This document shows, in pieces, positions 1-7,548 of a stretch of 64,000 nt of DNA (position 1 is the stretch's first letter; every line of letters begins with the position of its first letter). Source of the DNA: Legionellaceae bacterium (GTDB lineage Bacteria > Pseudomonadota > Gammaproteobacteria > Legionellales > Legionellaceae); contig JARGPP010000013.1 in assembly GCA_029210085.1 (NCBI GenBank), positions 1 to 64,000 of the forward strand, in the 5' to 3' direction. Below the pieces are notes generated by a model that saw only the letters and a list, made by a program, of their open reading frames with translations, did no database searches and was not told the origin of the DNA. Both the position numbers and the translations under genes were made by a program.

Positions 1-121
1 GACTTCGCCAGCGTTGAATCGAAGAACGACTAACTTTAAAAGTATCACACGCTGTTTTTATCAAACCGCCCGCTTCAATATAATCCAAAACCCTTATTCT
101 TAAATCTGATGAATGACTCAT
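1..121 (-). mobile_element. IS630-family transposase, N-terminal part (runs off the window)
   Basis: Reading leftward from an ATG at 121, about 40 codons give a start of the type MSHSSDLRIRVLDYIEAGG followed by a helix-turn-helix (KTACDTFKVSRSSIQRW). This is the usual N-terminus of IS630/Tc1-mariner transposases. The frame is open to the window edge, so I cannot say whether the element is intact. The noncoding stretch 122-277 probably contains the element end and the leader of the next gene. Confidence 0.7.
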
Positions 122-182
122 AATAAAATCTGAAATTGTAATACAATAAATAAGTCATTTTAAATTTAATCAACTATATGAC

Positions 183-257
183 ATTTTCACTTTGTTACGA
201 CAGGTAAAACCCGCAAGATTGACACTAATGATAATGTATTTTACAATAAGTGAAAAT
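183..257. repeat. 10-bp inverted repeat upstream of the first membrane-protein gene
   Basis: ATTTTCACTT at 183-192 is the exact reverse complement of AAGTGAAAAT at 248-257, with a spacer of 55 bases. It lies between the transposase start and the gene at 278. It may be a remnant of an insertion-sequence end or an operator pair. Nothing in the sequence decides between these. Confidence 0.3.
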
Positions 258-277
258 ATTAACCATTTAGGGGTGAT

Positions 278-1753
278 ATGCCTGGTCATTCATTAGAAAA
301 AACATTATTTTTAAGGCGCAAACTGACTGAGTCGCATAACGCAATCACATTGCCAAATAATACCCGTCTTAATGAAATACTTGCAGCATTTAATGAAAGC
401 TTTAAACAACTAATTGCTCAAATGGAAGCAATAGAACTCGATGAAATATTATCTCCAGCTGCAATTGACAGAGATGCATTCTTAAGTCAACTTAATTTAA
501 ATCGAGGCGATCAGAATAAGCGTCGATTTTTGCGTAATAACTTAACCAAACGTGCTTGCATTGAAGATCAGATTTCACGATTAACGAAATCATTAGTAGA
601 GACTATAGAAGACGAAAATCTTTGTCCTGCACTTATAGAGGCCTATCGTAATCGTCATATCTATCAAATATTGTATCATAATGGCGTAATCGGTCACTAT
701 ACTACACTTAGTCCATTTGGTATGTGCGACAAAGAAAAATACCCTCCGTTAGGCCCGACTATAATGACATTTGCGATGGTTGGCCTGGGATTTGCTACTT
801 TATCTGTAGCATTTTTTGCGACGGTTGCTTTGTTAGGATTAAGTGCCGGATGGATTATTGCTGCTACGGCTTTATTTGGCGCTGCTGTGGCTTATATGGC
901 AGGACTTCTTTATGGAATCATAAATGACATCTTCGCAACAAAGGCAAACCTTCCTTATTTTTTACTTGGACATCAAGCAACTCAATATAGCTTGTTTATT
1001 AGTAATGATCGATTTGTTCAAGCGATTGGATGGGGCATCATTGCCGCACAACCTATTGCAATAATAGCAGCCATTGTTTTTGGAGCAACCATTGCAGCAG
1101 TAATGGCTTCATCTGCATCACCGGTATTAACTTTTGCATTACCTATTTTATTGGTGGCAGTACCTTTATTCGCAGTCTGTGCAAATATTTATGCTAACTA
1201 TTCTGCTGATCAATACATACAGAAGGGAATTTCATTAAGAATTTTATCGGAAGATAAGAAACAAGAATTTAGAGAAGCTTTACATTTACCAACAGATGCT
1301 GAGTGGATTAATTTAGATCAAATTGATTTTGACTCACAAGATTTTCGTAATTTAGCAAAAAATTATGGCTTATTAAATGATTACCAGCTAGATGGACTAG
1401 CTTTAATGTCTGCTAGTAAAAAAGATAAAGCAAATTGGCTTGCAAACAGTGATCGTAATTTATTGGGATACATTGGAACGCCTCTACTGGCTATCACCGG
1501 TTTAGTATTAATGTTAACGTTAACGAGTATTCCAGTCACTTTCTTTTCTCCTTTGTTATCCACAATCATACCTATAGTAGCTGCAGTTATTGCTATTGCA
1601 AGCCTTACAACTGCATTAACTTATGTTTCAGTCAATAAAGAAAAACAAATAGATAATCGATATAAGTTATTTACAAGTGGTTATAATGGTGAAAAGAAAA
1701 TTGACGAGCTGCATATAGCTGATGAGCAGCTTCATGAAGTCCCAGTGCTTTAA
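278..1753 (+). CDS. Multi-pass membrane protein of unknown function, effector-like
   Basis: A protein of 491 residues that I do not recognise. The first 155 residues are soluble and helical. Long hydrophobic stretches follow at about 160-217, 246-305 and 398-450, rich in Ala, Ile and Val and probably forming paired membrane segments. The region at about 310-395 between the last two is polar and helical, and the tail after about 455 is soluble. The start at 278 has GGGGTGAT directly upstream. This architecture (soluble flanks around hairpin-like membrane segments) is common among Legionella and Coxiella effectors that sit in host membranes. That role is inferred only from architecture and from its location beside transposase relics. 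Confidence 0.6.
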   Translation: MPGHSLEKTLFLRRKLTESHNAITLPNNTRLNEILAAFNESFKQLIAQMEAIELDEILSPAAIDRDAFLSQLNLNRGDQNKRRFLRNNLTKRACIEDQISRLTKSLVETIEDENLCPALIEAYRNRHIYQILYHNGVIGHYTTLSPFGMCDKEKYPPLGPTIMTFAMVGLGFATLSVAFFATVALLGLSAGWIIAATALFGAAVAYMAGLLYGIINDIFATKANLPYFLLGHQATQYSLFISNDRFVQAIGWGIIAAQPIAIIAAIVFGATIAAVMASSASPVLTFALPILLVAVPLFAVCANIYANYSADQYIQKGISLRILSEDKKQEFREALHLPTDAEWINLDQIDFDSQDFRNLAKNYGLLNDYQLDGLALMSASKKDKANWLANSDRNLLGYIGTPLLAITGLVLMLTLTSIPVTFFSPLLSTIIPIVAAVIAIASLTTALTYVSVNKEKQIDNRYKLFTSGYNGEKKIDELHIADEQLHEVPVL

Positions 1754-1860
1754 CGAGTAATGAATTAGATCTTATTTGTTACAATTTAATGATTGAAAAC
1801 AATTTTTCAGGGAGACATCAGGTAGTCTGATAAAAACCTTCCTAAGCCGTCATGAATTAT

Positions 1861-1928
1861 TAGGGGCTGTTGACTATTAATTCCCTCAGCGCCTATGTGC
1901 CTCGGAGATAAATTCTCAACAGCTCCTA
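1861..1928. repeat. Short terminal-inverted-repeat element (copy A)
   Basis: A 68-bp unit begins TAGGGGCTGTTGA and ends TCAACAGCTCCTA, which are near-perfect inverted repeats. Inside is CTATGTGCCTCGG at 1893, 32 bases from the left end. The same core, at 29-30 bases from the left end, occurs in copies at 6309 and 34209. It looks like a MITE-like derivative of the element whose IS5-type relic lies at 6309-6616. Confidence 0.6.
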
Positions 1929-1950
1929 GTAGTGAAGTGGTCTTCTGAAA

Positions 1951-2100
1951 ATGACGTCTTATCAACAGATGGGTAATGATGTGTCATTTCATGGCAAGAT
2001 CAGGATGCAAATACAAGCAGATTATGAGTTATGGGAAGCACGTAAAAAAACAAACTTAGATCGCGTTTCTGTTATCTACAAGATAATTCCAGCACACTGA
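1951..2100 (+). CDS. Possible 49-residue protein or gene fragment
   Basis: An open frame of 49 codons starting at an ATG just after repeat copy A and ending in TGA. The peptide is hydrophilic, contains DYELWEARKK and ends YKIIPAH. I see no convincing ribosome binding site and recognise no family. It may be a fragment of an older gene disrupted by mobile elements. The rest of 1929-2360 shows nothing except the promoter-like site near 2323; a cytosine-rich patch near 2165-2185 has no open frame I can support. Confidence 0.15.
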   Translation: MTSYQQMGNDVSFHGKIRMQIQADYELWEARKKTNLDRVSVIYKIIPAH

Positions 2101-2322
2101 ATATCTAAGCTGTTAGGGCAATTTAGACATATCCCCCTGTGCAGTGATAATCCATTCACGGTCATCGCCGTCCCCGGCTGTATCGCATTCACAGTATTCA
2201 CTATTTGTTTTAATTGTTTTTATTATAACCTACTTCAGGCGCGTATTGCTGCTTTTGCCGGGGCAACTACAAAATGCCTCCATGGCTGATCATTACATGT
2301 TTAATTAAAGATCAAATGATGT

Positions 2323-2328
2323 TATAAT
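2323..2328 (+). promoter_or_regulatory. Probable -10 box for the gene at 2361
   Basis: TATAAT matches the sigma-70 -10 consensus exactly and lies 33 bases before the TTG start. The best -35 candidate, TTAATT near 2301, is weak. The ribosome binding site GAGGT sits at 2351-2355. Confidence 0.4.
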
Positions 2329-2360
2329 GTTTCAAATTATACGTATACAAGAGGTCAGTT

Positions 2361-3395
2361 TTGGCACTAACAGATAATGATATATTAGCAATAACGAGTG
2401 CAGTTTCAGGTTATATTTCTAATATGCCAGCTGAGTCGGTTGATGATTTACAGCAGTTACTTGATGCATTAGGTCTACTTCAAAGGGGGGGACCAATGAT
2501 AGAAGTCGCTGAAAGTATGCAAGCAGGTATTCAAGCAATTCGTGAATATATGTCTCCTGATTTTGCCTATACTACGTCTGAGAATAGAGTTGCGTTTAAT
2601 GCTATTTGTCAGCAGGTGATTGCTGAACGTATACGTCACTTTGAAAGTCAGCTTAGAAATCAACTGGAATATACTCTAGAGAATCAAATTTCTCTGCAAC
2701 AAGAGCAGCGAAATGAGTTAGAACAAACGGCACTTGCGAGTGCTACTTTGTCTGGTATTGTAGATGGTATGTATCTATCACTTGCTCCCAGTGTTTACGT
2801 ACAAAATCAAAGGCTTGAAACGATTATTTGCTTACTGTTTATTACATGTGCAAATACTGTTGCAAGAAATTATAATGTGCCAGAGTCAGCAGCATATGGC
2901 TTAACGCAGCACAGTTTATCAAGTAGAACTCCTGAATTTCCTACACATTTGGGCCTAATTTCCCCTCTTGTGCGTGGTAGTCGTCGTGATTTTTATCGGT
3001 TATGGCAGCTTTTTCGAGATCATCCACAACATATGACTCGTGATACTGATTTGCCTGTTGTTCAAGCAGAATTGATATCTACAGCAGAGATGTTATCAAC
3101 TGAAGCTGTTGTACATTCGGTTGAGAACACTTCAGTTTCTGATGCTTCAATGGTTGTTGCGAGACCGGTTACTTCTGAGCCTATAGCTGTTGCGCATGCT
3201 ATTCCTCATATGTTTTTTGGAGAGCCTGCGGCATCTGTTATTTCTGATACTGTACCTGAGCATGCCATGCATGTTTTGTCTCGTGAGCTTAGTGAGGACC
3301 ATGCCTTTTTTGAACGCCAACAGCAGCTGCAAGAGCATTCACAAGTAGAAGCATTGTCTGATGATGAAGAAGATGTTGATTTATTATATGGTTAA
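2361..3395 (+). CDS. Hypothetical protein with acidic C-terminus, effector-like
   Basis: 344 residues, unrecognised. The start is a TTG at 2361, chosen because GAGGT lies at the right distance and no ATG occurs near. The first 150 residues are helical and Gln/Glu-rich, including a probable coiled coil around 95-125. A more hydrophobic patch (residues 150-175) contains CLLFITCANTVARNYN. Residues from about 230 onward are low in complexity and rich in Ser, Val, Ala and Glu, ending DDEEDVDLLYG. An acidic, flexible C-terminus is typical of Dot/Icm substrates, but that is only suggestive. Confidence 0.55.
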   Translation: MALTDNDILAITSAVSGYISNMPAESVDDLQQLLDALGLLQRGGPMIEVAESMQAGIQAIREYMSPDFAYTTSENRVAFNAICQQVIAERIRHFESQLRNQLEYTLENQISLQQEQRNELEQTALASATLSGIVDGMYLSLAPSVYVQNQRLETIICLLFITCANTVARNYNVPESAAYGLTQHSLSSRTPEFPTHLGLISPLVRGSRRDFYRLWQLFRDHPQHMTRDTDLPVVQAELISTAEMLSTEAVVHSVENTSVSDASMVVARPVTSEPIAVAHAIPHMFFGEPAASVISDTVPEHAMHVLSRELSEDHAFFERQQQLQEHSQVEALSDDEEDVDLLYG

Positions 3396-3534
3396 GATAA
3401 CGTGTGTGAGATGAAAGGCTTTCCTCTGAGTGTAGTTTTACATAACGTTCCTGAGCTTTGAAAATTACTTGAATGATCAAGAACAATATGTATAATGGTT
3501 AACCATTGATGGGCTTGAAATTTGAATATCTTCA

Positions 3535-5145
3535 ATGAGTTATCCTGAACGATGTATACCTGGTGGTTTAAAGCTTGACTTTTTTCCCCCTGATATATTA
3601 GATAAATATCATGCGCATGATTCAAAAGAATATGCACCCATTATGGTGCGTAAGGTTTTGAGTGCATTAATGATGGGATGGCCAAGACAGGGTGTCGGTG
3701 ATCTTGCTTCATGGACATTTTTTCGTACGGTATTTATCGAGCGAGATCCACATATATTGCGTGATATGCGATGTGCCTTTCAGGAGGCATTTCACCATAT
3801 TTATGCGCAATTAAAGAGTAAAAAGCTAACGGCATCTGAACAAGCGCAAGCCGAACTTTATTTGAGTAATTGTTTAAGTATTTTACCTTTTAGTGATATT
3901 ACCCCTTACGAATTCATTGAGATACCGCAATATGTCGATGGGGAGTGGATATTAGTGGATTATAAAGTCGTTCCTATTGAGCTCACACCAACCGATGGTT
4001 TTGAAAAATTATTCATAGAAGAAAATGATCGTGTTTTTGCATATGGTTTAGAGCCTATTCAAGAAACTCAGGCAAAACCACATTTAATTTTTATGGGAAC
4101 CACTTATCCTGCTGGGCAGGGTCTTGCTACGCAACTACATACAGATTTAGAAGGATTTGAGACGGCGGGAAAAAAATTATATCGCACTGGACGCGATCGT
4201 ATTGTGGCATGGTTGAATAAGCAGTCTCAAAAGCCACATGTTTGTGGCACAAGTTTAGGTGGATCATTATCTTTATTATTAACGATTGATCAAGGCGACA
4301 AACTGTCACGGGTGGATGCTTTAAATCCTTTTGGCCTTTATAACGCATGGCGTAAGAGTCGTTATGATAATTGGGATAAATTATGTGATGAACACAAGGC
4401 TCCTCCTGTTTATATTCAAAAGCAGGGTGATGATCCGGTGTCGGCTTATGGTGTGTGGAAAAAAGAATGGCAGATTTTTCATGTACAACCGCCTAAAAAC
4501 AAACAAGGTCCTAATGGTGTCATTGACCATGCTTTAAATTATGCAGGATTTGATGAGACTGAGTTTTTACCTGTGGATGCTGAGGCTGATAATCGAGCTC
4601 GCCAGTGGTGCGATTATTTAGGCTATGTGCTTTTTAGAAGTATGATTTATTATGCCACAATGTTGGCTTATCGTTATTGTATACGACCTGTTTTTCGTTA
4701 CCTTCAACATCATTTATTAGAATCAGCACTCGTTGCAGGGGCTTTGTTTGTTTCACCTCACTGCTCTGTCTTGGTATCAACAGTAGTTATGGGGTTAATG
4801 GCGTGTATGGTTGCGTATACGCTATTTAATAGCTTGGTGAATGCAGTGTATATCTACAGTGGGACTACCCCTGTAAATGCACCTGCGTGTCATGATAAAA
4901 ATGCTCCAAGGAATGAAGCCTTTGATATTGATAAAAATAAGACAACAGCATATTTTACTGTGAAAGAGCTCGATGCATATCGTCATGCGAATCAGAGTTT
5001 ATTTTTTAAATCAGATAAAATGCAACTTAGCGGGGTGTCTCAGCAAGAGGTTTTAGATAAATGCTCAGATCCAGCATTCGCAGAAGAGCTGATTGAAGTA
5101 ACAGCAAGTAAGTCAGACATTTATCATATGAAGAGGTTGGTATGA
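3535..5145 (+). CDS. Alpha/beta hydrolase (lipase-like) with C-terminal membrane segments
   Basis: 536 residues. A central block shows an alpha/beta-hydrolase signature: the strand HLIFMGTTYPAGQG at 183-196, the nucleophile elbow GTSLGG with Ser240, a candidate acid at Asp299/300 (KQGDDPVSAYG), and a candidate His332 (VIDHALNYAG). This resembles class 3 lipases and phospholipase-type effectors. Hydrophobic segments at about 390-435 probably anchor the protein in a membrane. A soluble tail of about 100 residues follows. An in-frame stop lies just upstream, so the ATG at 3535 is the first standard start, though it has no clear ribosome binding site. The substrate is unknown. It converges on the gene ending at 5161. 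Confidence 0.6.
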   Translation: MSYPERCIPGGLKLDFFPPDILDKYHAHDSKEYAPIMVRKVLSALMMGWPRQGVGDLASWTFFRTVFIERDPHILRDMRCAFQEAFHHIYAQLKSKKLTASEQAQAELYLSNCLSILPFSDITPYEFIEIPQYVDGEWILVDYKVVPIELTPTDGFEKLFIEENDRVFAYGLEPIQETQAKPHLIFMGTTYPAGQGLATQLHTDLEGFETAGKKLYRTGRDRIVAWLNKQSQKPHVCGTSLGGSLSLLLTIDQGDKLSRVDALNPFGLYNAWRKSRYDNWDKLCDEHKAPPVYIQKQGDDPVSAYGVWKKEWQIFHVQPPKNKQGPNGVIDHALNYAGFDETEFLPVDAEADNRARQWCDYLGYVLFRSMIYYATMLAYRYCIRPVFRYLQHHLLESALVAGALFVSPHCSVLVSTVVMGLMACMVAYTLFNSLVNAVYIYSGTTPVNAPACHDKNAPRNEAFDIDKNKTTAYFTVKELDAYRHANQSLFFKSDKMQLSGVSQQEVLDKCSDPAFAEELIEVTASKSDIYHMKRLV

Positions 5146-5160
5146 TCTTGAGAGAAAAAT

Positions 5161-6171
5161 TTATAAGCATACGCCAGGTACACACGATTCTAAGTCATTA
5201 ATTTTTTCTTGTTGTCGTTTTAATTCTTTTTCTAAAAGAGAATGGCCTGTTGCCACAATTTCTTGGTGAGACAATTGAAGTGGCTGATTAAAAAAACAGT
5301 GGATATTATGAGGATTGAATGAATCGATACTTTTTTCTTCTTCAATCGTTTTAATGGCCGCTTTCAATAATTTAACTTTTGATTTTTTAAAAGCTAATTT
5401 TTTATTAATAAAAGAAAGGCTGCTGTCTGTATTTCCATCAAGTACAAGTTGATCTATTGCTTTTTTTAGATGATTAATTTTATCTTGATTATTTAGGGCA
5501 CCTAAAAAAGGCTCATGATATTTATTAACATAGCGTACCATCATCTGTAAAAGATTGTTAAAAGGCGTTATTTCATCATTTAAAAAATGTTCATCGAAAC
5601 TATCATGATCGTAAAATTTTTGTAATAATCGGTCTAATACAGGTCTGTCTTTTATAATACTTAGGTTTTCTTTATAAAAAAATGTGATTGATGTTTCAAT
5701 CCCAAGCATATGTAATGCTTTCTGCAAGAGTGATTGTAAAGGAATCAGAAAGTAATTTCTTATCAAGAAAAAAGAATTAATACTGGTTGCAAGTAGGTTG
5801 ATGACGTTAAAAGTATTAATCAAAGTTAAGCTACCTAAAATAGGGTAAGCATAAAAACTGAGGGCGATAATGATGCTGGTTGTCATAAATGAAGTAATGA
5901 GCTCAAGTAATCCCATTTCTTTTAAAATAATTCTATTTAAAAATTGAGTGCAATAACCTAATGCAAGAGAAATATTCAGTAAGCTGAAAAAAATATTATG
6001 AGATATTAAATTACTAATAATAATAGCGGGTGTAAAAATAATAGGAAAAACAATATTGGTGATAAAAGACAAACTTCTATACACAATATTAAAAATGTCG
6101 GGGCCTTCATTTTCACGGTGGTGATTTTTTGAAAAATATGACTTTCTAAGTGTTAATTTTTTTTTACTCAA
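5161..6171 (-). CDS. Hypothetical membrane protein, possibly truncated at its N-terminus
   Basis: 336 residues from a TTG start at 6171. Hydrophobic segments cover about residues 25-60, 65-85 and 88-150, followed by a soluble helical domain and a coiled coil at about 305-330 (LLEKELKRQQEKINDLES). I do not recognise the family. The frame stays open for about 33 more codons upstream, to near 6269, and reads plausibly as protein (for example NFDLKKINQLINSHFKYIKR) without any standard start codon. A decayed insertion element begins 40 bases beyond. The original start may therefore have been lost. Effector-like by architecture only. Confidence 0.55.
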   Translation of the reverse strand: MSKKKLTLRKSYFSKNHHRENEGPDIFNIVYRSLSFITNIVFPIIFTPAIIISNLISHNIFFSLLNISLALGYCTQFLNRIILKEMGLLELITSFMTTSIIIALSFYAYPILGSLTLINTFNVINLLATSINSFFLIRNYFLIPLQSLLQKALHMLGIETSITFFYKENLSIIKDRPVLDRLLQKFYDHDSFDEHFLNDEITPFNNLLQMMVRYVNKYHEPFLGALNNQDKINHLKKAIDQLVLDGNTDSSLSFINKKLAFKKSKVKLLKAAIKTIEEEKSIDSFNPHNIHCFFNQPLQLSHQEIVATGHSLLEKELKRQQEKINDLESCVPGVCL

Positions 6172-6308
6172 ATCATGTGCTCGTCTTTTGATATATTTAA
6201 AATGGCTATTAATAAGCTGATTTATTTTTTTTAAATCAAAATTTAAAAGTTTGCGTAGTGTACTACATCGTTATCTATTTTATACATAAATGTTTTATAA
6301 GCATGCCT

Positions 6309-6616
6309 TAGGGGCTGTTGATAATTCATCTCCTCACCTATGTGCCGCGGCTTTCCCGCCTCATCCAGACGACATCCTATATCAGTAATACGTTTAAATG
6401 ATTTGATAGTTCATTGAGTGAGCGTTGCAAACTCATATGATAACGGTCCCAACCGGATATAAAATGAGTTTGCTCGCCTTAAGCACTTTCAATCTATTGC
6501 GACTCGTCGTGAAAAACGTTTCAAAAACTGGCGACGTCAGTGGAAGATAAATATAATCGAGTAAGTCCATTTAGAGTGGCGTGATTTATATGAGGATATT
6601 TGCCATTAAGCCCCTA
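6309..6616. mobile_element. Decayed IS5-type element with terminal inverted repeats
   Basis: The left end at 6309 reads TAGGGGCTGTTGA, and the right end at 6616 is the inverted TAGGGGCT. The element is only about 308 bp and contains a scrap of transposase C-terminus (6463-6564). The core CTATGTGCCGCGG at 6338 links it to the small elements at 1861 and 34209. The wider gap 6172-6709 holds this element and the leader of the lipoprotein gene. Confidence 0.6.
6463..6564 (+). pseudogene. Transposase C-terminal fragment, IS5 family
   Basis: From 6466 the frame reads EFARLKHFQSIATRREKRF, closely resembling the conserved C-terminal block of IS5-family DDE transposases (usual form: a run like FARLKxFRxIATRYDK). 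A stop codon directly precedes it and nothing recognisable remains of the catalytic domain, so it is a dead remnant. Confidence 0.6.
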
Positions 6617-6709
6617 GTAAAATAAAAAAAATACTTGGTGTAGTGGTTTTATTGAGTTGTTAAAGATTATGTGAGCATTATAGAAAATTAATTGTAGGAG
6701 TATTGTTTT

Positions 6710-7066
6710 ATGTCAACCTGTAGAGTGGTGATAAACATCATGTGCATGGCCTCCATGATGTTTTTTTTAGGATGTCAGCGTGCCCCAACATTTGGAGAAG
6801 ATGTATTGAGATATGCTAAAGAGACTCAGTCTATTGGGGACAAATGGCATCAAGGAGAAAAAATGATATCAGCGGGTGATATTTTAAAGAGCAAAGGTGA
6901 AAAACAAGTCGCCAAAGGAAAGTCAATGATTAACGAGGGACAACATCGAATAGATAAGGGTAATACTATGATTGATTTAGCAACCCAAAAAATTAGGCAA
7001 GGAGAGAAACTAAAAGTAAGCAGCGAAGTTGACTTTAAAGAGAAGTATTCTGAAAAATTATATTAA
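6710..7066 (+). CDS. Small lipoprotein with glycine-heptad repeats
   Basis: 118 residues. A signal peptide ends in a lipobox, FLGC at residues 19-22, so Cys22 is likely lipidated. After it, Gly recurs about every six to seven residues (GEKMISAGDILKSKGEKQ and onward, to GEKLK), alternating with Lys and Glu. This predicts a regular amphipathic helix that could pack in bundles. The family is unknown. AGGAG lies at a good distance before the ATG. The next gene is mscL on the same strand, with a separate short leader. A structural envelope role is possible but unproven. Confidence 0.65.
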   Translation: MSTCRVVINIMCMASMMFFLGCQRAPTFGEDVLRYAKETQSIGDKWHQGEKMISAGDILKSKGEKQVAKGKSMINEGQHRIDKGNTMIDLATQKIRQGEKLKVSSEVDFKEKYSEKLY

Positions 7067-7132
7067 AATGTGGTGCTGGGTTGGGGCAAAGTATGAGGTA
7101 TATTGATTTTAAATTTATTTAGGGTAAAAAGT

Positions 7133-7507
7133 ATGAGTTTTTTTTCTGATTTTAAAGCATTTGCTGTTCGAGGTAATGTAATTGATTTGGCCATTGCTGT
7201 TGTTGTTGGTGCTTCATTTGAAAAAATTGTTTCTTCTCTTGTCGATGGTATTATTATGCCTGTCTTTGGTTGGCTTTCTGGTGGAATTAATGTGGCTGAT
7301 AAAGTCATTTCTATTGGCCAAGTGACCATCAAATGGGGTGAGTTTTTGCAGTCAATCATTAATTTTTCAATTATTTCTTTTGTAATTTTTATTGTTATAA
7401 AATTGATGCATATTAAATATAAAAAGAAAGAAGCTGCATCAGCTATGTGTTCAGATGAAGTAGCGTTGCTGAAAGAAATTCGCGATTTAATAAAAAAATC
7501 GTGTTGA
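7133..7507 (+). CDS. mscL: Large-conductance mechanosensitive channel MscL
   Basis: 124 residues, the usual MscL length. It forms the inner-membrane pore that opens under hypo-osmotic stress. The N-terminal helix and first membrane segment (FKAFAVRGNVIDLAIAVVVG) match the family strongly. The second segment is at about 70-95, followed by a basic linker and a C-terminal helix. The start at 7133 has AGGGT upstream and begins MSFFSDF, as expected; an open frame reaches 7103 but would add an atypical N-terminus. It converges on parE, with a hairpin between. Confidence 0.95.
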   Translation: MSFFSDFKAFAVRGNVIDLAIAVVVGASFEKIVSSLVDGIIMPVFGWLSGGINVADKVISIGQVTIKWGEFLQSIINFSIISFVIFIVIKLMHIKYKKKEAASAMCSDEVALLKEIRDLIKKSC

Positions 7508-7517
7508 TAGTCAGGTC

Positions 7518-7548
7518 ATCTGTATATTCAGATAGCAGTTATTTTTTT
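7518..7548 (+). terminator. Possible terminator after mscL
   Basis: ATCTG at 7518-7522 pairs with CAGAT at 7529-7533, and a run of T residues follows at about 7542-7549. The stem is short but lies in the 40-base gap between two convergent genes. Confidence 0.4.

Noticed and set aside
7103-7132. Longer N-terminus for MscL
   Set aside because: The added residues do not fit the family, and AGGGT positions the start at 7133.
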